Shown here: positions 1-8,482 of the stretch, in pieces
How the letters are laid out: each line of letters opens with the position of its first letter
Numbering within the stretch: the first letter of the stretch is position 1
Assembly: GCF_015160875.1 (NCBI RefSeq)
Contig: NZ_CP063374.1
Coordinates: 2,666,001 to 2,730,000 of the forward strand
From: Streptomyces chromofuscus
Lineage (GTDB): Bacteria > Actinomycetota > Actinomycetes > Streptomycetales > Streptomycetaceae
Reading direction: 5' to 3'
Length of the DNA stretch: 64,000 nucleotides
Translations under genes and position numbers: made by a program
The notes under the pieces: model-generated
The model's database searches: none
Told to the model about the DNA's origin: nothing
Seen by the model: only the letters and a program-made list of their open reading frames with translations

Positions 1-761
1 GCAAGACCCCGTGGAACACCTGGCTGTCCTGCGAGGAGGTATCCCTCGGCTACGTCTACGAGACCGACCCGTGGGGCGTGAAGGCGGCGGTCCGCCGTGA
101 CGCGATGGGCCGTTTCAAGCACGAGGCGGCGGCCGCCGACCCCGTCCGCAGGGTGGTCTACCTGACCGAGGACGAGACCAACGGCCGCTTCTACCGCTTC
201 GTCCCGAACACCTGGGGCGACCTGTCCTCCGGCACCCTCCAGGTCATGGTCGCCGGCAGCGCCACCTCCGGCTCCTTCACCTGGGCCAACGTGCCCGACC
301 CGGACGGCTCCCCGACCACCACCCGCACCCAGGTCTCCGGCTCGAAGTCCTTCAACGGCGGCGAGGGCTGCTACTACGCGAACGACACGGTCTGGTTCAC
401 CACCAAGGGCGACAACCGCGTCTGGCAGGTCAACCTCCTCAACAACACCTACGAGCTGGCGTACGACGACTCGCTCGTCACCTCCGGCACCGCACCCCTC
501 ACCGGCGTCGACAACATCACCGGCTCCTCCTCCGGTGACCTGTTCGTCGCGGAGGACGGCGGCACCATGGAGATCTGCGTCATCACGCCGAGCGACGTGA
601 TCGCCCCCTTCCTGCGCGTCGACGGCCAGTCCGGTTCGGAGATCACGGGACCGGCGCTCTCCCCCGACGGCCGGCGCCTGTACTTCTCCAGCCAGCGCGG
701 TACGAGCGGCAGCTCCTCCGGCGGCATCACGTACGAGGTGACGGGTCCCTTCCGGGCGTAG
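1..761 (+). CDS. PhoX-family (DUF839) secreted phosphatase-like protein, C-terminal part
   Basis: The frame is open from the window edge (first full codon at base 3), so only about the last 250 residues are present. The segment with CEE, YVYETDP, GRFKHEA, YLTEDET and the closing GPALSPDGRRLYFSSQRG matches the C-terminal half of the DUF839/PhoX beta-propeller family, exported enzymes that use calcium and iron to hydrolyse phosphate esters. The start and any Tat signal lie outside the window, so export cannot be checked. No strong terminator follows; the next gene has its own promoter. Alternative: a PhoX homologue without phosphatase activity, since the N-terminal metal ligands are not visible. 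Confidence 0.85.
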   Translation, partial: KTPWNTWLSCEEVSLGYVYETDPWGVKAAVRRDAMGRFKHEAAAADPVRRVVYLTEDETNGRFYRFVPNTWGDLSSGTLQVMVAGSATSGSFTWANVPDPDGSPTTTRTQVSGSKSFNGGEGCYYANDTVWFTTKGDNRVWQVNLLNNTYELAYDDSLVTSGTAPLTGVDNITGSSSGDLFVAEDGGTMEICVITPSDVIAPFLRVDGQSGSEITGPALSPDGRRLYFSSQRGTSGSSSGGITYEVTGPFRA

Positions 762-827
762 CGACCGTGCCGGGGCAGGGACGTTCACCGGGGTTGTCCG
801 CTTGACCCCCGCCGGTCGCGCCCCGGC

Positions 828-842
828 TACGGTGGACGCATG
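828..842 (+). promoter_or_regulatory. Candidate -10 element of a leaderless transcript
   Basis: TACGGT lies at 828-833, six bases before the ATG at 840, and no Shine-Dalgarno sequence precedes that ATG. A TTGACC is at 802-807, but the 20-base spacing is long. The layout is the same as at several other genes in this window. Confidence 0.45.
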
Positions 843-1256
843 AGGCTCTCGGCGTTCGAGGCCAGGCGGCGTTTCCTCACCTCGCCCGTGGCCCGGCTGG
901 CGACGGCCGGCGCCGACGGGGTGCCCCATGTCGTCCCGGTGACGTTCGTCGTCCTCGACGAGGTCCTGTACTTCGCCGTGGACGACAAGCCCAAGAGCAC
1001 CGGGGACCTGCGGCGGTTGCGCAACATCCGGGAGAACCCCGCGGTGGCGGTGCTGGTCGACCACTACGACGAGGACTGGACGGCGCTGTGGTGGGCCCGC
1101 GCCGACGGGCGGGGCGAGGTCCTGGAGGACGGTGAGGAACGCCGTCGCGCCGTCGCGTCGCTGTGCGACAGATACGACCAGTACCGGGGCAGCCCGCCCC
1201 GGGGCCCCGCGGTCGCCGTGCGGGTCGGCCGGTGGAGCGGCTGGGCCTTCGCGTAG
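840..1256 (+). CDS. PPOX-class F420-dependent oxidoreductase, Rv0121 type (TIGR03668-like)
   Basis: A 138-residue split-barrel flavin/deazaflavin reductase. The N-terminal half carries FLTSPVARLATAGADGVPHVVPVTF, the usual strand-loop-strand of the pyridoxamine-oxidase fold, followed by the KPKSTGDLRRLRNIRENP segment that in this subfamily contacts the phosphate tail of F420. The length is normal for the family. Members reduce small organic substrates with F420H2; the natural substrate is usually unknown. The gene stands alone between a PhoX-like gene and galU. The ATG has no ribosome-binding site but has a -10-like hexamer six bases upstream, so the mRNA is probably leaderless. Assignment of cofactor is by family, not from a proven motif. 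Confidence 0.8.
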   Translation: MRLSAFEARRRFLTSPVARLATAGADGVPHVVPVTFVVLDEVLYFAVDDKPKSTGDLRRLRNIRENPAVAVLVDHYDEDWTALWWARADGRGEVLEDGEERRRAVASLCDRYDQYRGSPPRGPAVAVRVGRWSGWAFA

Positions 1257-1436
1257 GCGGCGCTCACCCCGCGCCCCGGGGGTCCGGCGCCGGACCGGCG
1301 GCCCCGGACGGGTGAACGGCGCCGCGCTCCGCCACGTCCCGGCATGCGCGGTCCGCCGGTGGTGCGCGTCCGGGTGGGACACTCTCCGCCGCACCACCTC
1401 ACGTCCGCGCCACCGACTTCGCCTCTGGGGGGCTCC

Positions 1437-2339
1437 ATGGCCACGACCATCCGCAGGGCGGTCATTCCCGCCGCCGGTCTCGGTTCCAGGCTTCTTCCAC
1501 TGACCAAGGCAACGCCCAAGGAGATGCTGCCCGTCGGCGACAAACCCGTCATCGAGCACACCGTCCGCGAGCTCGTGGCCTCCGGCATCACCGACATCAC
1601 GATCGTGGTCTCGGGCGGCAAGGGGCTCATCCAGGACCACTTCCGGCCCAACCCGGTACTCGTCGAGCAGTTGCGCGCCGCCGGCAAGGCGGCGTACGCG
1701 GACGCCGTGGAGGAGGTCGGCGAGCTCTCCCGGCTCGGCCACATCACCTATCTCGACCAGCACGGCCCGTACGGCAACGGCACGCCCGTCCTCAACGCCG
1801 CCCGCCACGCCGGTGACGAGCCAATGCTCGTGCTGTGGCCGGACGACGTGTTCGTCGCCGACGTGCCGCGCGCCCAGCAGCTGATCCGGGCCTACGAGGC
1901 CACGAGCTGCCCGGTCCTCGCGCTGATGCCGATGGAACCGGCCGACTCGCAGCGGTACGGCGTACCGGTCGTCAGGGAGGATCTCGGCGAGGGCCTGCTG
2001 CGCATCACCGGCCTGGTGGAGAAGCCGGAACCACGGGACGCGCCCTCCGCCTACGCGGCCATCGGCGGGTACGTCGTCACCCCCGGCATCGTCGACGAGC
2101 TGCGGGAGCAGACCAGGCGCTGGTACGAGCACCGGACCGGTGAGATCTACCTGACCGACGCGATCAACGCCTACGCCGGCAGCCGGGCCGTGTACGGGCA
2201 GGTCATCCAGGGACGCTGGTACGACACCGGCAACCCGCTGGCCTACCTCACCGCCCAGTTCGCCGCGGCCCTGGCCGACCCCGAGTACGGCCCGCGCCTG
2301 CGCCGGCTCGCCGCGGAGCTGGATCAGCCCGGAGAGTGA
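1437..2339 (+). CDS. galU: UTP--glucose-1-phosphate uridylyltransferase
   Basis: A 300-residue enzyme making UDP-glucose from UTP and glucose-1-phosphate, the precursor of cell-wall and storage glycans and of galactose metabolism. The N-terminal nucleotide-binding loop AAGLGSRLLPLTKATPKEMLP is intact, as are the later GLVEKP and YDTGNPLAYL segments near the sugar-phosphate site. I place the start at ATG 1437 because GGGGGG precedes it by four bases and the family starts with about this MATTIRRAVIPAAG; an upstream GTG in frame at 1344 would add 31 non-homologous residues. It converges on ppdK across a strong terminator. Confidence 0.95.
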   Translation: MATTIRRAVIPAAGLGSRLLPLTKATPKEMLPVGDKPVIEHTVRELVASGITDITIVVSGGKGLIQDHFRPNPVLVEQLRAAGKAAYADAVEEVGELSRLGHITYLDQHGPYGNGTPVLNAARHAGDEPMLVLWPDDVFVADVPRAQQLIRAYEATSCPVLALMPMEPADSQRYGVPVVREDLGEGLLRITGLVEKPEPRDAPSAYAAIGGYVVTPGIVDELREQTRRWYEHRTGEIYLTDAINAYAGSRAVYGQVIQGRWYDTGNPLAYLTAQFAAALADPEYGPRLRRLAAELDQPGE

Positions 2340-2348
2340 CGCGGAGGC

Positions 2349-2390
2349 GGGCGAGGGCGGCACCCCCCGCACAGGGTGCCGCCCTCGCCC
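2349..2390. terminator. Bidirectional hairpin terminator between galU and ppdK
   Basis: Perfect 17-base-pair stem (2349-2365 with 2374-2390) and an 8-base loop, nine bases after the galU stop. It lacks a long T tract, as is common in high-GC genomes. It serves both converging genes. Confidence 0.85.
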
Positions 2391-2471
2391 GGGCCGGTCC
2401 GGCCTTCGTGCACCGGAACCGCCGCCGGATCGGTGAGGTCGGGGATCAGTGACGGCTCCGGGGTCTCTGGG

Positions 2472-5219
2472 TCAGCGGTGGTCGCTGCCCACCGACTGCG
2501 ACGCCGCGCGGCCCGCCTCCAGCCGCGCCACCGGGATCCGGAACGGCGAGCAGGAGACGTAGTCCAGCCCCACCTCGTGGAAGAAGTGGACGGACTCCGG
2601 GTCACCGCCGTGCTCGCCGCAGACGCCGAGCTTCAGGTCGGGACGGGTCTCGCGGCCGGCCTTCGCGGCGGCGGCGACCAGCGAGCCCACGCCGTCCTTG
2701 TCGATCGTCTCGAACGGCGACACGCCGAAGATGCCCTTCTCCAGGTACGCCGTGAAGAACGAGGCCTCCACGTCGTCCCGGCTGAAGCCCCACACCGTCT
2801 GCGTCAGGTCGTTGGTGCCGAAGGAGAAGAACTCGGCCGCCTCGGCGATCTGACCGGCGGTCAGCGCGGCGCGCGGCAGCTCGATCATGGTGCCGATCGC
2901 CAGCTTCAGCTTCGTCCCGCTCGCCGCCTCGACCTCCGCGATGACCTGGTCGGCCTCGTCGCGCACGATCTCCAGCTCCTGGACGGTGCCGACCAGCGGA
3001 ATCATGATCTCGGCGCGGGGGTCGCCCTTCGCGGCCTTGCGCTCGGCCGCGGCCTCGGCGATCGCCCGGACCTGCATCGTGAACAGGCCGGGGATGACGA
3101 GACCCAGCCGGACACCGCGCAGCCCCAGCATCGGGTTCTGCTCGTGCAGGCGGTGGACCGCCTGGAGCAGCCGCAGTTCGTTCTCGTGCGGCTCCTGGCG
3201 GGACTCCGCCAGGGCGACGCGGACCGACAGCTCGGTGATGTCGGGGAGGAACTCGTGCAGCGGCGGGTCCAGCAGCCGGACGGTGACCGGCAGGCCGTCC
3301 ATCGCCTCGAAGAGCTCCACGAAGTCCTGCTTCTGCAGCGGCAGCAGCTCCTTGAGCGACTCCTCGCGCTCGGTCTGCGTGTCCGCCAGGATCAGGCGCT
3401 CCACCAGCTCGCGGCGGTCGCCGAGGAACATGTGCTCGGTACGGCACAGGCCGATCCCCTGCGCGCCGAACCGGCGGGCCCGCAGCGCGTCCTCGGCGTT
3501 GTCCGCGTTGGCCCGCACCCGCAGCCGGCGCTTGCGGTCGGCGAACGCCATGATGCGGTGCACCGCCTCGACCAGCTCGTCGGCGTCGTCGGCGCCCGCG
3601 TGCATCCGGCCCTCGAAGTACTCCACGACCGGGGACGGGACCACCGGCACCTCGCCCAGGTACACCTTGCCCGTCGAGCCGTCGATGGAGATGAGGTCGC
3701 CCTCCTCCACCACGTGGCCGCCCGGCACCGTCATCCGGCGGCGCTTGGTGTCGACCTCCAGCTCCTCCGCGCCGCAGACACAGGTCTTGCCCATGCCGCG
3801 CGCGACCACGGCCGCGTGGGAGGTCTTGCCGCCGCGCGAGGTCAGGATGCCCTCGGCCGCGATCATGCCGTCCAGGTCGTCGGGGTTGGTCTCACGGCGG
3901 ATCAGGATGACCTTCTCGCCGGAGCGCGACCACTTCACCGCGGTGTAGGAGTCGAAGACCGCCTTGCCGACCGCCGCGCCCGGGGACGCCGCGATGCCCC
4001 GGCCGACCTGCTCGACCTTGGCGCTCTCGTCGAAGCGGGGGAACATCAGCTGGGCGAGCTGGGCGCCGTTCACCCGCTGCAGGGCCTCGGCCTCGTCGAT
4101 CAGGCCCTGGTCCACCAGCTGGGTCGCGATGCGGAAGGCGGCGCCCGCGGTGCGCTTGCCGACGCGCGTCTGGAGCATCCACAGCTGGCCGCGCTCGATC
4201 GTGAACTCGATGTCGCACAGGTCCTTGTAGTGGTTCTCCAGCGTCTCCATGATCTGCATCAGCTGGTCGTACGACTTCTTGTCGATCTGCTCCAGCTCCG
4301 CGAGCGGGACGGTGTTGCGGATGCCCGCCACGACGTCCTCGCCCTGGGCGTTCTGCAGGTAGTCGCCGTAGACGCCCTGGTGGCCGGAGGCGGGGTCGCG
4401 GGTGAAGGCGACGCCGGTGCCGGAGTCGGGGCCCAGGTTGCCGAAGACCATCGAGCAGACGTTGACGGCCGTGCCGAGGTCGTGCGGAATGCGCTCCTGG
4501 CGGCGGTAGAGCTTGGCCCGGTCGCCGTTCCAGGAGTCGAACACGGCCTTGATGGCGAGGTCCATCTGCTCGCGCGGGTCCTGCGGGAAGTCCCGGCCGG
4601 CCTCCTTCTTGACGATCTTCTTGAAGGAGGTGACGAGCTTCTTCAGGTCCGCGGCCTCCAGCTCGGTGTCGACCGTGACCTTCTTGGCCTCCTTGGCCTT
4701 CTCCAGCGCCTCCTCGAAGAGGTCGCCGTCGACGCCGAGGACGGTCTTGCCGAACATCTGGATGAGGCGGCGGTAGGAGTCCCAGGCGAACCGCTCGTCG
4801 CCGGCCTGCTTGGCCAGGCCCTGCACCGACTTGTCGGACAGGCCGATGTTGAGGACGGTGTCCATCATGCCGGGCATGGAGAACTTGGCGCCCGAGCGGA
4901 CCGACACGAGGAGGGGATTGTCGGCCTGTCCGAGCTTCTTGCCCATCTTCTGCTCCAGCGCGTCGAGGTGCGCACTCACCTCGTCACGCAGTGCCGCGGG
5001 CTCCTCGCCGCTGTCGAGGTAGACCTTGCAGGCCTCGGTGGTGATGGTGAAGCCCGGAGGGACGGGAAGACCCAGGTTGGTCATCTCGGCGAGGTTCGCG
5101 CCCTTGCCGCCGAGGAGGTCCTTGAGGTCCTTGTTGCCCTCGGTGAAGTCGTAAACGAACTTCACGCCCTCAACGCTCTTGCCGGATTCGGCTACCTGGG
5201 GATCTTTGTTTTCCGACAC
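2472..5219 (-). CDS. ppdK: Pyruvate, phosphate dikinase
   Basis: A 915-residue enzyme interconverting pyruvate + ATP + phosphate with PEP + AMP + PPi at the PEP-pyruvate-oxaloacetate node. The order is the usual one: N-terminal ATP-grasp (LLGGKGANLAEM, then RVGKRTAGAAFR near its end), the swivelling phosphohistidine domain with GGKTSHAAVVARGMGK, and the C-terminal PEP/pyruvate TIM barrel with FSFGTNDLTQ and GVCGEHGGDP. I choose GTG 5219 because GAGGAG sits nine bases upstream and the sequence then opens with the family N-terminus; an ATG 52 codons further upstream (5375) would add a tail without homology. The long leader (5220-5625) holds three palindromes that may be operators. Confidence 0.95.
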   Translation of the reverse strand: MSENKDPQVAESGKSVEGVKFVYDFTEGNKDLKDLLGGKGANLAEMTNLGLPVPPGFTITTEACKVYLDSGEEPAALRDEVSAHLDALEQKMGKKLGQADNPLLVSVRSGAKFSMPGMMDTVLNIGLSDKSVQGLAKQAGDERFAWDSYRRLIQMFGKTVLGVDGDLFEEALEKAKEAKKVTVDTELEAADLKKLVTSFKKIVKKEAGRDFPQDPREQMDLAIKAVFDSWNGDRAKLYRRQERIPHDLGTAVNVCSMVFGNLGPDSGTGVAFTRDPASGHQGVYGDYLQNAQGEDVVAGIRNTVPLAELEQIDKKSYDQLMQIMETLENHYKDLCDIEFTIERGQLWMLQTRVGKRTAGAAFRIATQLVDQGLIDEAEALQRVNGAQLAQLMFPRFDESAKVEQVGRGIAASPGAAVGKAVFDSYTAVKWSRSGEKVILIRRETNPDDLDGMIAAEGILTSRGGKTSHAAVVARGMGKTCVCGAEELEVDTKRRRMTVPGGHVVEEGDLISIDGSTGKVYLGEVPVVPSPVVEYFEGRMHAGADDADELVEAVHRIMAFADRKRRLRVRANADNAEDALRARRFGAQGIGLCRTEHMFLGDRRELVERLILADTQTEREESLKELLPLQKQDFVELFEAMDGLPVTVRLLDPPLHEFLPDITELSVRVALAESRQEPHENELRLLQAVHRLHEQNPMLGLRGVRLGLVIPGLFTMQVRAIAEAAAERKAAKGDPRAEIMIPLVGTVQELEIVRDEADQVIAEVEAASGTKLKLAIGTMIELPRAALTAGQIAEAAEFFSFGTNDLTQTVWGFSRDDVEASFFTAYLEKGIFGVSPFETIDKDGVGSLVAAAAKAGRETRPDLKLGVCGEHGGDPESVHFFHEVGLDYVSCSPFRIPVARLEAGRAASQSVGSDHR

Positions 5220-5421
5220 GGGTCTCGACTCCTCGAGGACGCGGTGGCTGCCCTGACGGCGAGGAACATACCCAGATCGAAGGCGCCTGGGTACGTCTAC
5301 TTGCGCGTCATACGCCTGTAACCACTCGTCCGCCACTGGATCGAAAGTCAAGGCTTGGTAAGCGATGGCGGCCATATGTTTTCACTTCTTGAACCCATCA
5401 CCTCCCGTAGACGCAGATTGT

Positions 5422-5435
5422 CGCTCATGTGAGCG
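5422..5435. promoter_or_regulatory. Palindrome CGCTCA-TG-TGAGCG, copy 1
   Basis: Six-base arms around a 2-base centre, upstream of ppdK. A second copy with identical arms lies 101 bases away (5523-5536). Likely binding site for a dimeric regulator; the regulator is not known. Confidence 0.5.
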
Positions 5436-5476
5436 GACTGCAACACGTCTGATTTCGATCGATGAACGATCAAGGG

Positions 5477-5493
5477 GTGGCACTGAGTGCCAC
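5477..5493. promoter_or_regulatory. Palindrome GTGGCAC-TGA-GTGCCAC
   Basis: Seven-base perfect arms with a 3-base centre, located between the two CGCTCA-N2-TGAGCG copies. The half site is reminiscent of GCACTC-type heat-shock operators, but the centre is 3 bases rather than 9, so I do not call it CIRCE. Possible operator for ppdK. Confidence 0.4.
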
Positions 5494-5522
5494 ACCTTTC
5501 AGAAGTGCAGCCGTGCATGATC

Positions 5523-5536
5523 CGCTCATCTGAGCG
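5523..5536. promoter_or_regulatory. Palindrome CGCTCA-TC-TGAGCG, copy 2
   Basis: Same arms as the copy at 5422-5435, differing only in the 2-base centre. The two copies bracket the GTGGCAC palindrome in the ppdK-ROK intergenic region, where there is no gene between 5220 and 5625. Confidence 0.5.
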
Positions 5537-5625
5537 CAGCCCTTATCAAGGGTGGCGAGAATCACGCTGCCACAGGCGACGGAGTTTCACCATGCGGACG
5601 CCGCCGGGAGACCGCAACCGGGCCG

Positions 5626-6834
5626 TCACACACCCAGCGCGCGCAGCCGCTCCTCCACCCGCTCCGGCGCGAACAGGTACTCCACGACCAGCGCACCGGC
5701 CCCCACCAGCGCGGCCCGCTCCCCGAGCCGTGAGGTGACGACGTCCAGCCGCGCCGTGGAGCGCGGCAGCGCACGCTGGTAGAGCAGTTCCCGGACGCCG
5801 GTCAGGAAGGGTGTTCCGGCCAGATCTCCGGCGATCATCAGCACGCCGGGGTTGAGCAGCGTCACGACGGTCGCCAGCACGTCCCCCACCCGGCGCCCGG
5901 CCTCCCGCGCCAGACCCACCGCCTCCGGATGCCCGGCCGCCAGCAGCTCCCGTACGTCCGAGCCGGACGCCGCCGGCACCCCGGTCTCGGCCAGCCGCCG
6001 GGCCACGGCGCCCCCGCTGGCGACGGCGGCCAGGCAGCCGTACGCACCGCACCGGCACAGCGCGTCGGCGCCCTCGGGCACCCGGATGTGGCCGATGTCG
6101 CCGGCCCCGCCGTCGATGCCCCGGTAGACCGAGCCCCCGACGACGACGCCCGCGCCGATGCCGGTGGAGACCTTGACGAGGACGAAGGCCGAGCAGTCGG
6201 GGTGACCGGCGCGGTGTTCGCCGTATGCCATCAGGTTGGCGTCGTTGTCGACCAGGACGGGGACGGGCGCGGCGCCGGTGTGCTCGGTGAGCGCCCGGGC
6301 CAGCCGCCCGCGTATGTCGTAGCCGTCCCAGCCGGGCATGATCGGGGGCTGGACGACCCGGCCGGTGTCCGTGTCGACCGGGCCGGGCACCGCGAGGCCG
6401 ATGCCGCAGACCTCGTCGCCGGTGTGGCCGGCCTTCTGCAGCAACGTGGCGAACCAGCGGCCGAGTTCGCCGAGCACCGGCTCCGGTCCGTCCTCGATGA
6501 CCAGCGTGCCGCTGTGCTCGGCGAGGATCTCGCCGGTCAGGGAGAGGACGGCCGCCCGGGCGTGCCGGGTGTCCAGGTCGGCGGCGAGGACGACCGCGTG
6601 TTCGTCGTCGAACTCCAGGGTGATGGAAGGACGGCCGCCGAGCGGGGAGTCCACCGGGCCGCCGGCCCCCTCACGCAACCAGCCGGCACGGAAGAGACGG
6701 TCGAGGCGCTGCCCGACGGTGGCCCGGGACAGGCCGGTGACCTGCTGGAGCGCGCCGCGCGTGGTGGCGCGGCCACTCCGCACGAGTTCCAGCAGTTCAC
6801 CAGCGCTGGTCTGGCTCGCGCTGCGTCCGGACAT
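5626..6834 (-). CDS. ROK-family transcriptional repressor
   Basis: A 402-residue protein with an N-terminal winged helix (about residues 10-65; TRGALQQVTGLSRATVGQRL is the recognition part) followed by a ROK sugar-kinase fold. The fold shows VKVSTGIGAGVVV and the zinc-binding block CRCGAYGCLAA near residue 260, so it belongs to the NagC/Mlc/XylR-like regulators that sense sugars. Start ATG 6834 has AAGGGG six bases upstream; GTG 6840 is the alternative. It is divergent from two glycoside hydrolases at 6956-10416, which makes them its most likely targets. Inducer unknown. Confidence 0.85.
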   Translation of the reverse strand: MSGRSASQTSAGELLELVRSGRATTRGALQQVTGLSRATVGQRLDRLFRAGWLREGAGGPVDSPLGGRPSITLEFDDEHAVVLAADLDTRHARAAVLSLTGEILAEHSGTLVIEDGPEPVLGELGRWFATLLQKAGHTGDEVCGIGLAVPGPVDTDTGRVVQPPIMPGWDGYDIRGRLARALTEHTGAAPVPVLVDNDANLMAYGEHRAGHPDCSAFVLVKVSTGIGAGVVVGGSVYRGIDGGAGDIGHIRVPEGADALCRCGAYGCLAAVASGGAVARRLAETGVPAASGSDVRELLAAGHPEAVGLAREAGRRVGDVLATVVTLLNPGVLMIAGDLAGTPFLTGVRELLYQRALPRSTARLDVVTSRLGERAALVGAGALVVEYLFAPERVEERLRALGV

Positions 6835-6840
6835 GCGCAC

Positions 6841-6955
6841 CCCCTTGTGTTTCCCAACCCTGCATTACATAGTGGGTTATGCGTGTTAAATAGACGTAAC
6901 TCTACGGTAGCCGAGGCCGAAGCGGTCGGCCGGACGTCTTTTCGGGGAGCCCCGA
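6841..6955. promoter_or_regulatory. Divergent promoter region of ROK regulator and glycoside hydrolase operon
   Basis: The 115-base gap contains an unusually AT-rich core (about 6860-6910, with TTACATAG, GGGTTATG, GTTAAATAGACGTAAC) in an otherwise very GC-rich region. GTTA-N8-TAAC at its right side is a possible ROK half-site pair. Exact -35/-10 boxes are not clear to me. Confidence 0.4.
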
Positions 6956-8482
6956 GTGGATCGCACTGCCCAACTCACCCATCGTCCGGCACCCCGCGCG
7001 ACCGCATACGATCCGGGCCCGGCGGCGGAGTCACCGCACCTCAGGGCCGAGCGGGTGCTGGCGGCCAACTGGACCGGAACGTCGACCGTGCCCTCGCGCG
7101 GGCTGTACCCCCACCAGTGGTCCTGGGACTCGGCGTTCATCGCGATCGGGCTGCGGCACGTGTCGCCGTTACGGGCCCAGACGGAGCTGGAGACGCTGCT
7201 CGCCGCGCAGTGGGGCGACGGGCGCATCCCGCACATCGTCTTCAACCCCTCCGTTCCGCTCGACGCGTACTTCCCGAGCCCCGACTTCTGGCGCTCCTCG
7301 ACCGCGGGGCGCGCTGCGGGCGCCCCGCGCACCGTACAGACGTCCGGCATCGTGCAGCCACCGGTGCACGCGCTGGCGGCGTGGCTGGTGCACTGCGCCG
7401 ACCCGGGGCTGTCGCGGGCGCGCGGCTTCCTCGCGGGTGTGTACCCGCGACTGGCGGCCTGGCACCGCTATCTGCTGCACCGGCGTGACCTGGGCGGCGC
7501 AGGGCTCGCGTCCGTGGTGCACCCCTGGGAGCAGGGCATGGACAACAGCCCCTGCTGGGACGCCCCGCTGGCCCGCGTCACCCCGGCCCCGGCCCGCTCC
7601 TTCCGCCGCGCCGACCTCGACCACGGCGCACCCGAGGACCGGCCGACGGACCTGGACTACGGACGGTACGTGCGACTGGCGGCGGACTACCGGGACCGCG
7701 GTTACCGGGACGGGCGGCACGAGGAGCGGGGCGCCGGGCCGGGCGAGGATCAGGACACCGGACCAGGTGGACGGCGGGGCGCCGCGCCGAGCGGAGGGCA
7801 GGGTGCCGCGCCGGATGGGAAGCGAGGCCCCGGGCCGGACGGGGGGCACGGCGTCGGGGTGGGGGACTTCGCGGCGGAGGATCCGGCGTTCAACGCGCTG
7901 CTGATCGCCTCGGAGCACGCGCTGGCGCGGATCGCGCGGGAGTTGGGCGCGACGGGCACGGCCCGGCACGCGCGGGCGGAGCGGCTGACGAGGGTCCTGG
8001 TCGAGCGGTTGTGGGATCCGGCGCGGGGGATGTTCCTCTGCCGGGACCTGCGCGGCGGCGGGCCGATCCCCGAGCGCTGCGTCTCCGGCCTGGTCCCCCT
8101 GCTCCTGCCGGCCCTTCCCCACGACATCGCCGCTGCCCTCGTGCGCACCCTGGGCGGCCCGCACTTCGGCGCCCGGCTCGTGCCCAGCTACGACCTCCGC
8201 GGCGAGGCCTTCGACCCGCACCGGTACTGGCGCGGGCCCGCGTGGTTCAACACCGGCTGGCTGCTGGAGCGAGGGCTCAGGACGCACGGCGCGACCGAGC
8301 GGGCCGACGCCCTGCGCGACGCGATGATCGACACCGCCGACGCGTCCGGGTTCGCGGAGTACGTGGACCCGCACACCGGCGAGGCCCGCGGCGCGACCGG
8401 CTTCGGCTGGACCGCCGCGCTCACGCTCGACCTACTGGCGGCCAAGGGCGCCGACGGAGCCAAGGGAGGGGACCGGGGATGA
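6956..8482 (+). CDS. MGH1-like (GH63-type) glycoside hydrolase
   Basis: A 508-residue protein with the features of the (alpha/alpha)6-barrel MGH1/GH63 clan: TVPSRGLYPHQWSWDSAF near residue 45, ESAGG-type segment replaced by WEQGMDNSPCWD near residue 195, and RYWRGPAWFNTGWLL near residue 420. Such enzymes hydrolyse alpha-glucosyl or mannosyl linkages in compatible solutes or oligosaccharides. GTG 6956 follows GGGGA. Residues about 253-303 form a Gly/Pro/Arg-rich low-complexity insert inside the barrel. The stop overlaps the next start (ATGA), so the two hydrolases are co-translated, and the divergent ROK protein probably controls them. Exact substrate not determinable from sequence. Confidence 0.8.
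   Translation: MDRTAQLTHRPAPRATAYDPGPAAESPHLRAERVLAANWTGTSTVPSRGLYPHQWSWDSAFIAIGLRHVSPLRAQTELETLLAAQWGDGRIPHIVFNPSVPLDAYFPSPDFWRSSTAGRAAGAPRTVQTSGIVQPPVHALAAWLVHCADPGLSRARGFLAGVYPRLAAWHRYLLHRRDLGGAGLASVVHPWEQGMDNSPCWDAPLARVTPAPARSFRRADLDHGAPEDRPTDLDYGRYVRLAADYRDRGYRDGRHEERGAGPGEDQDTGPGGRRGAAPSGGQGAAPDGKRGPGPDGGHGVGVGDFAAEDPAFNALLIASEHALARIARELGATGTARHARAERLTRVLVERLWDPARGMFLCRDLRGGGPIPERCVSGLVPLLLPALPHDIAAALVRTLGGPHFGARLVPSYDLRGEAFDPHRYWRGPAWFNTGWLLERGLRTHGATERADALRDAMIDTADASGFAEYVDPHTGEARGATGFGWTAALTLDLLAAKGADGAKGGDRG

Noticed and set aside
1281..1296. 16-base palindrome GGTCCGGC/GCCGGACC as a terminator after the F420-type gene
   Set aside because: It has no loop and is of the kind expected by chance in GC-rich DNA; not strong enough to call.
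2376..5321. 981-codon plus-strand frame over ppdK
   Set aside because: It is the antisense shadow of ppdK, with Leu/His/Arg/Val bias; ppdK has complete family motifs on the other strand.
5477..5493. CIRCE heat-shock operator
   Set aside because: CIRCE needs GCACTC-N9-GAGTGC; here the arms are separated by three bases and differ in sequence.
5929..7488. 519-codon plus-strand frame over the ROK gene
   Set aside because: Antisense shadow of the ROK repressor and out-of-frame reading of the hydrolase start.
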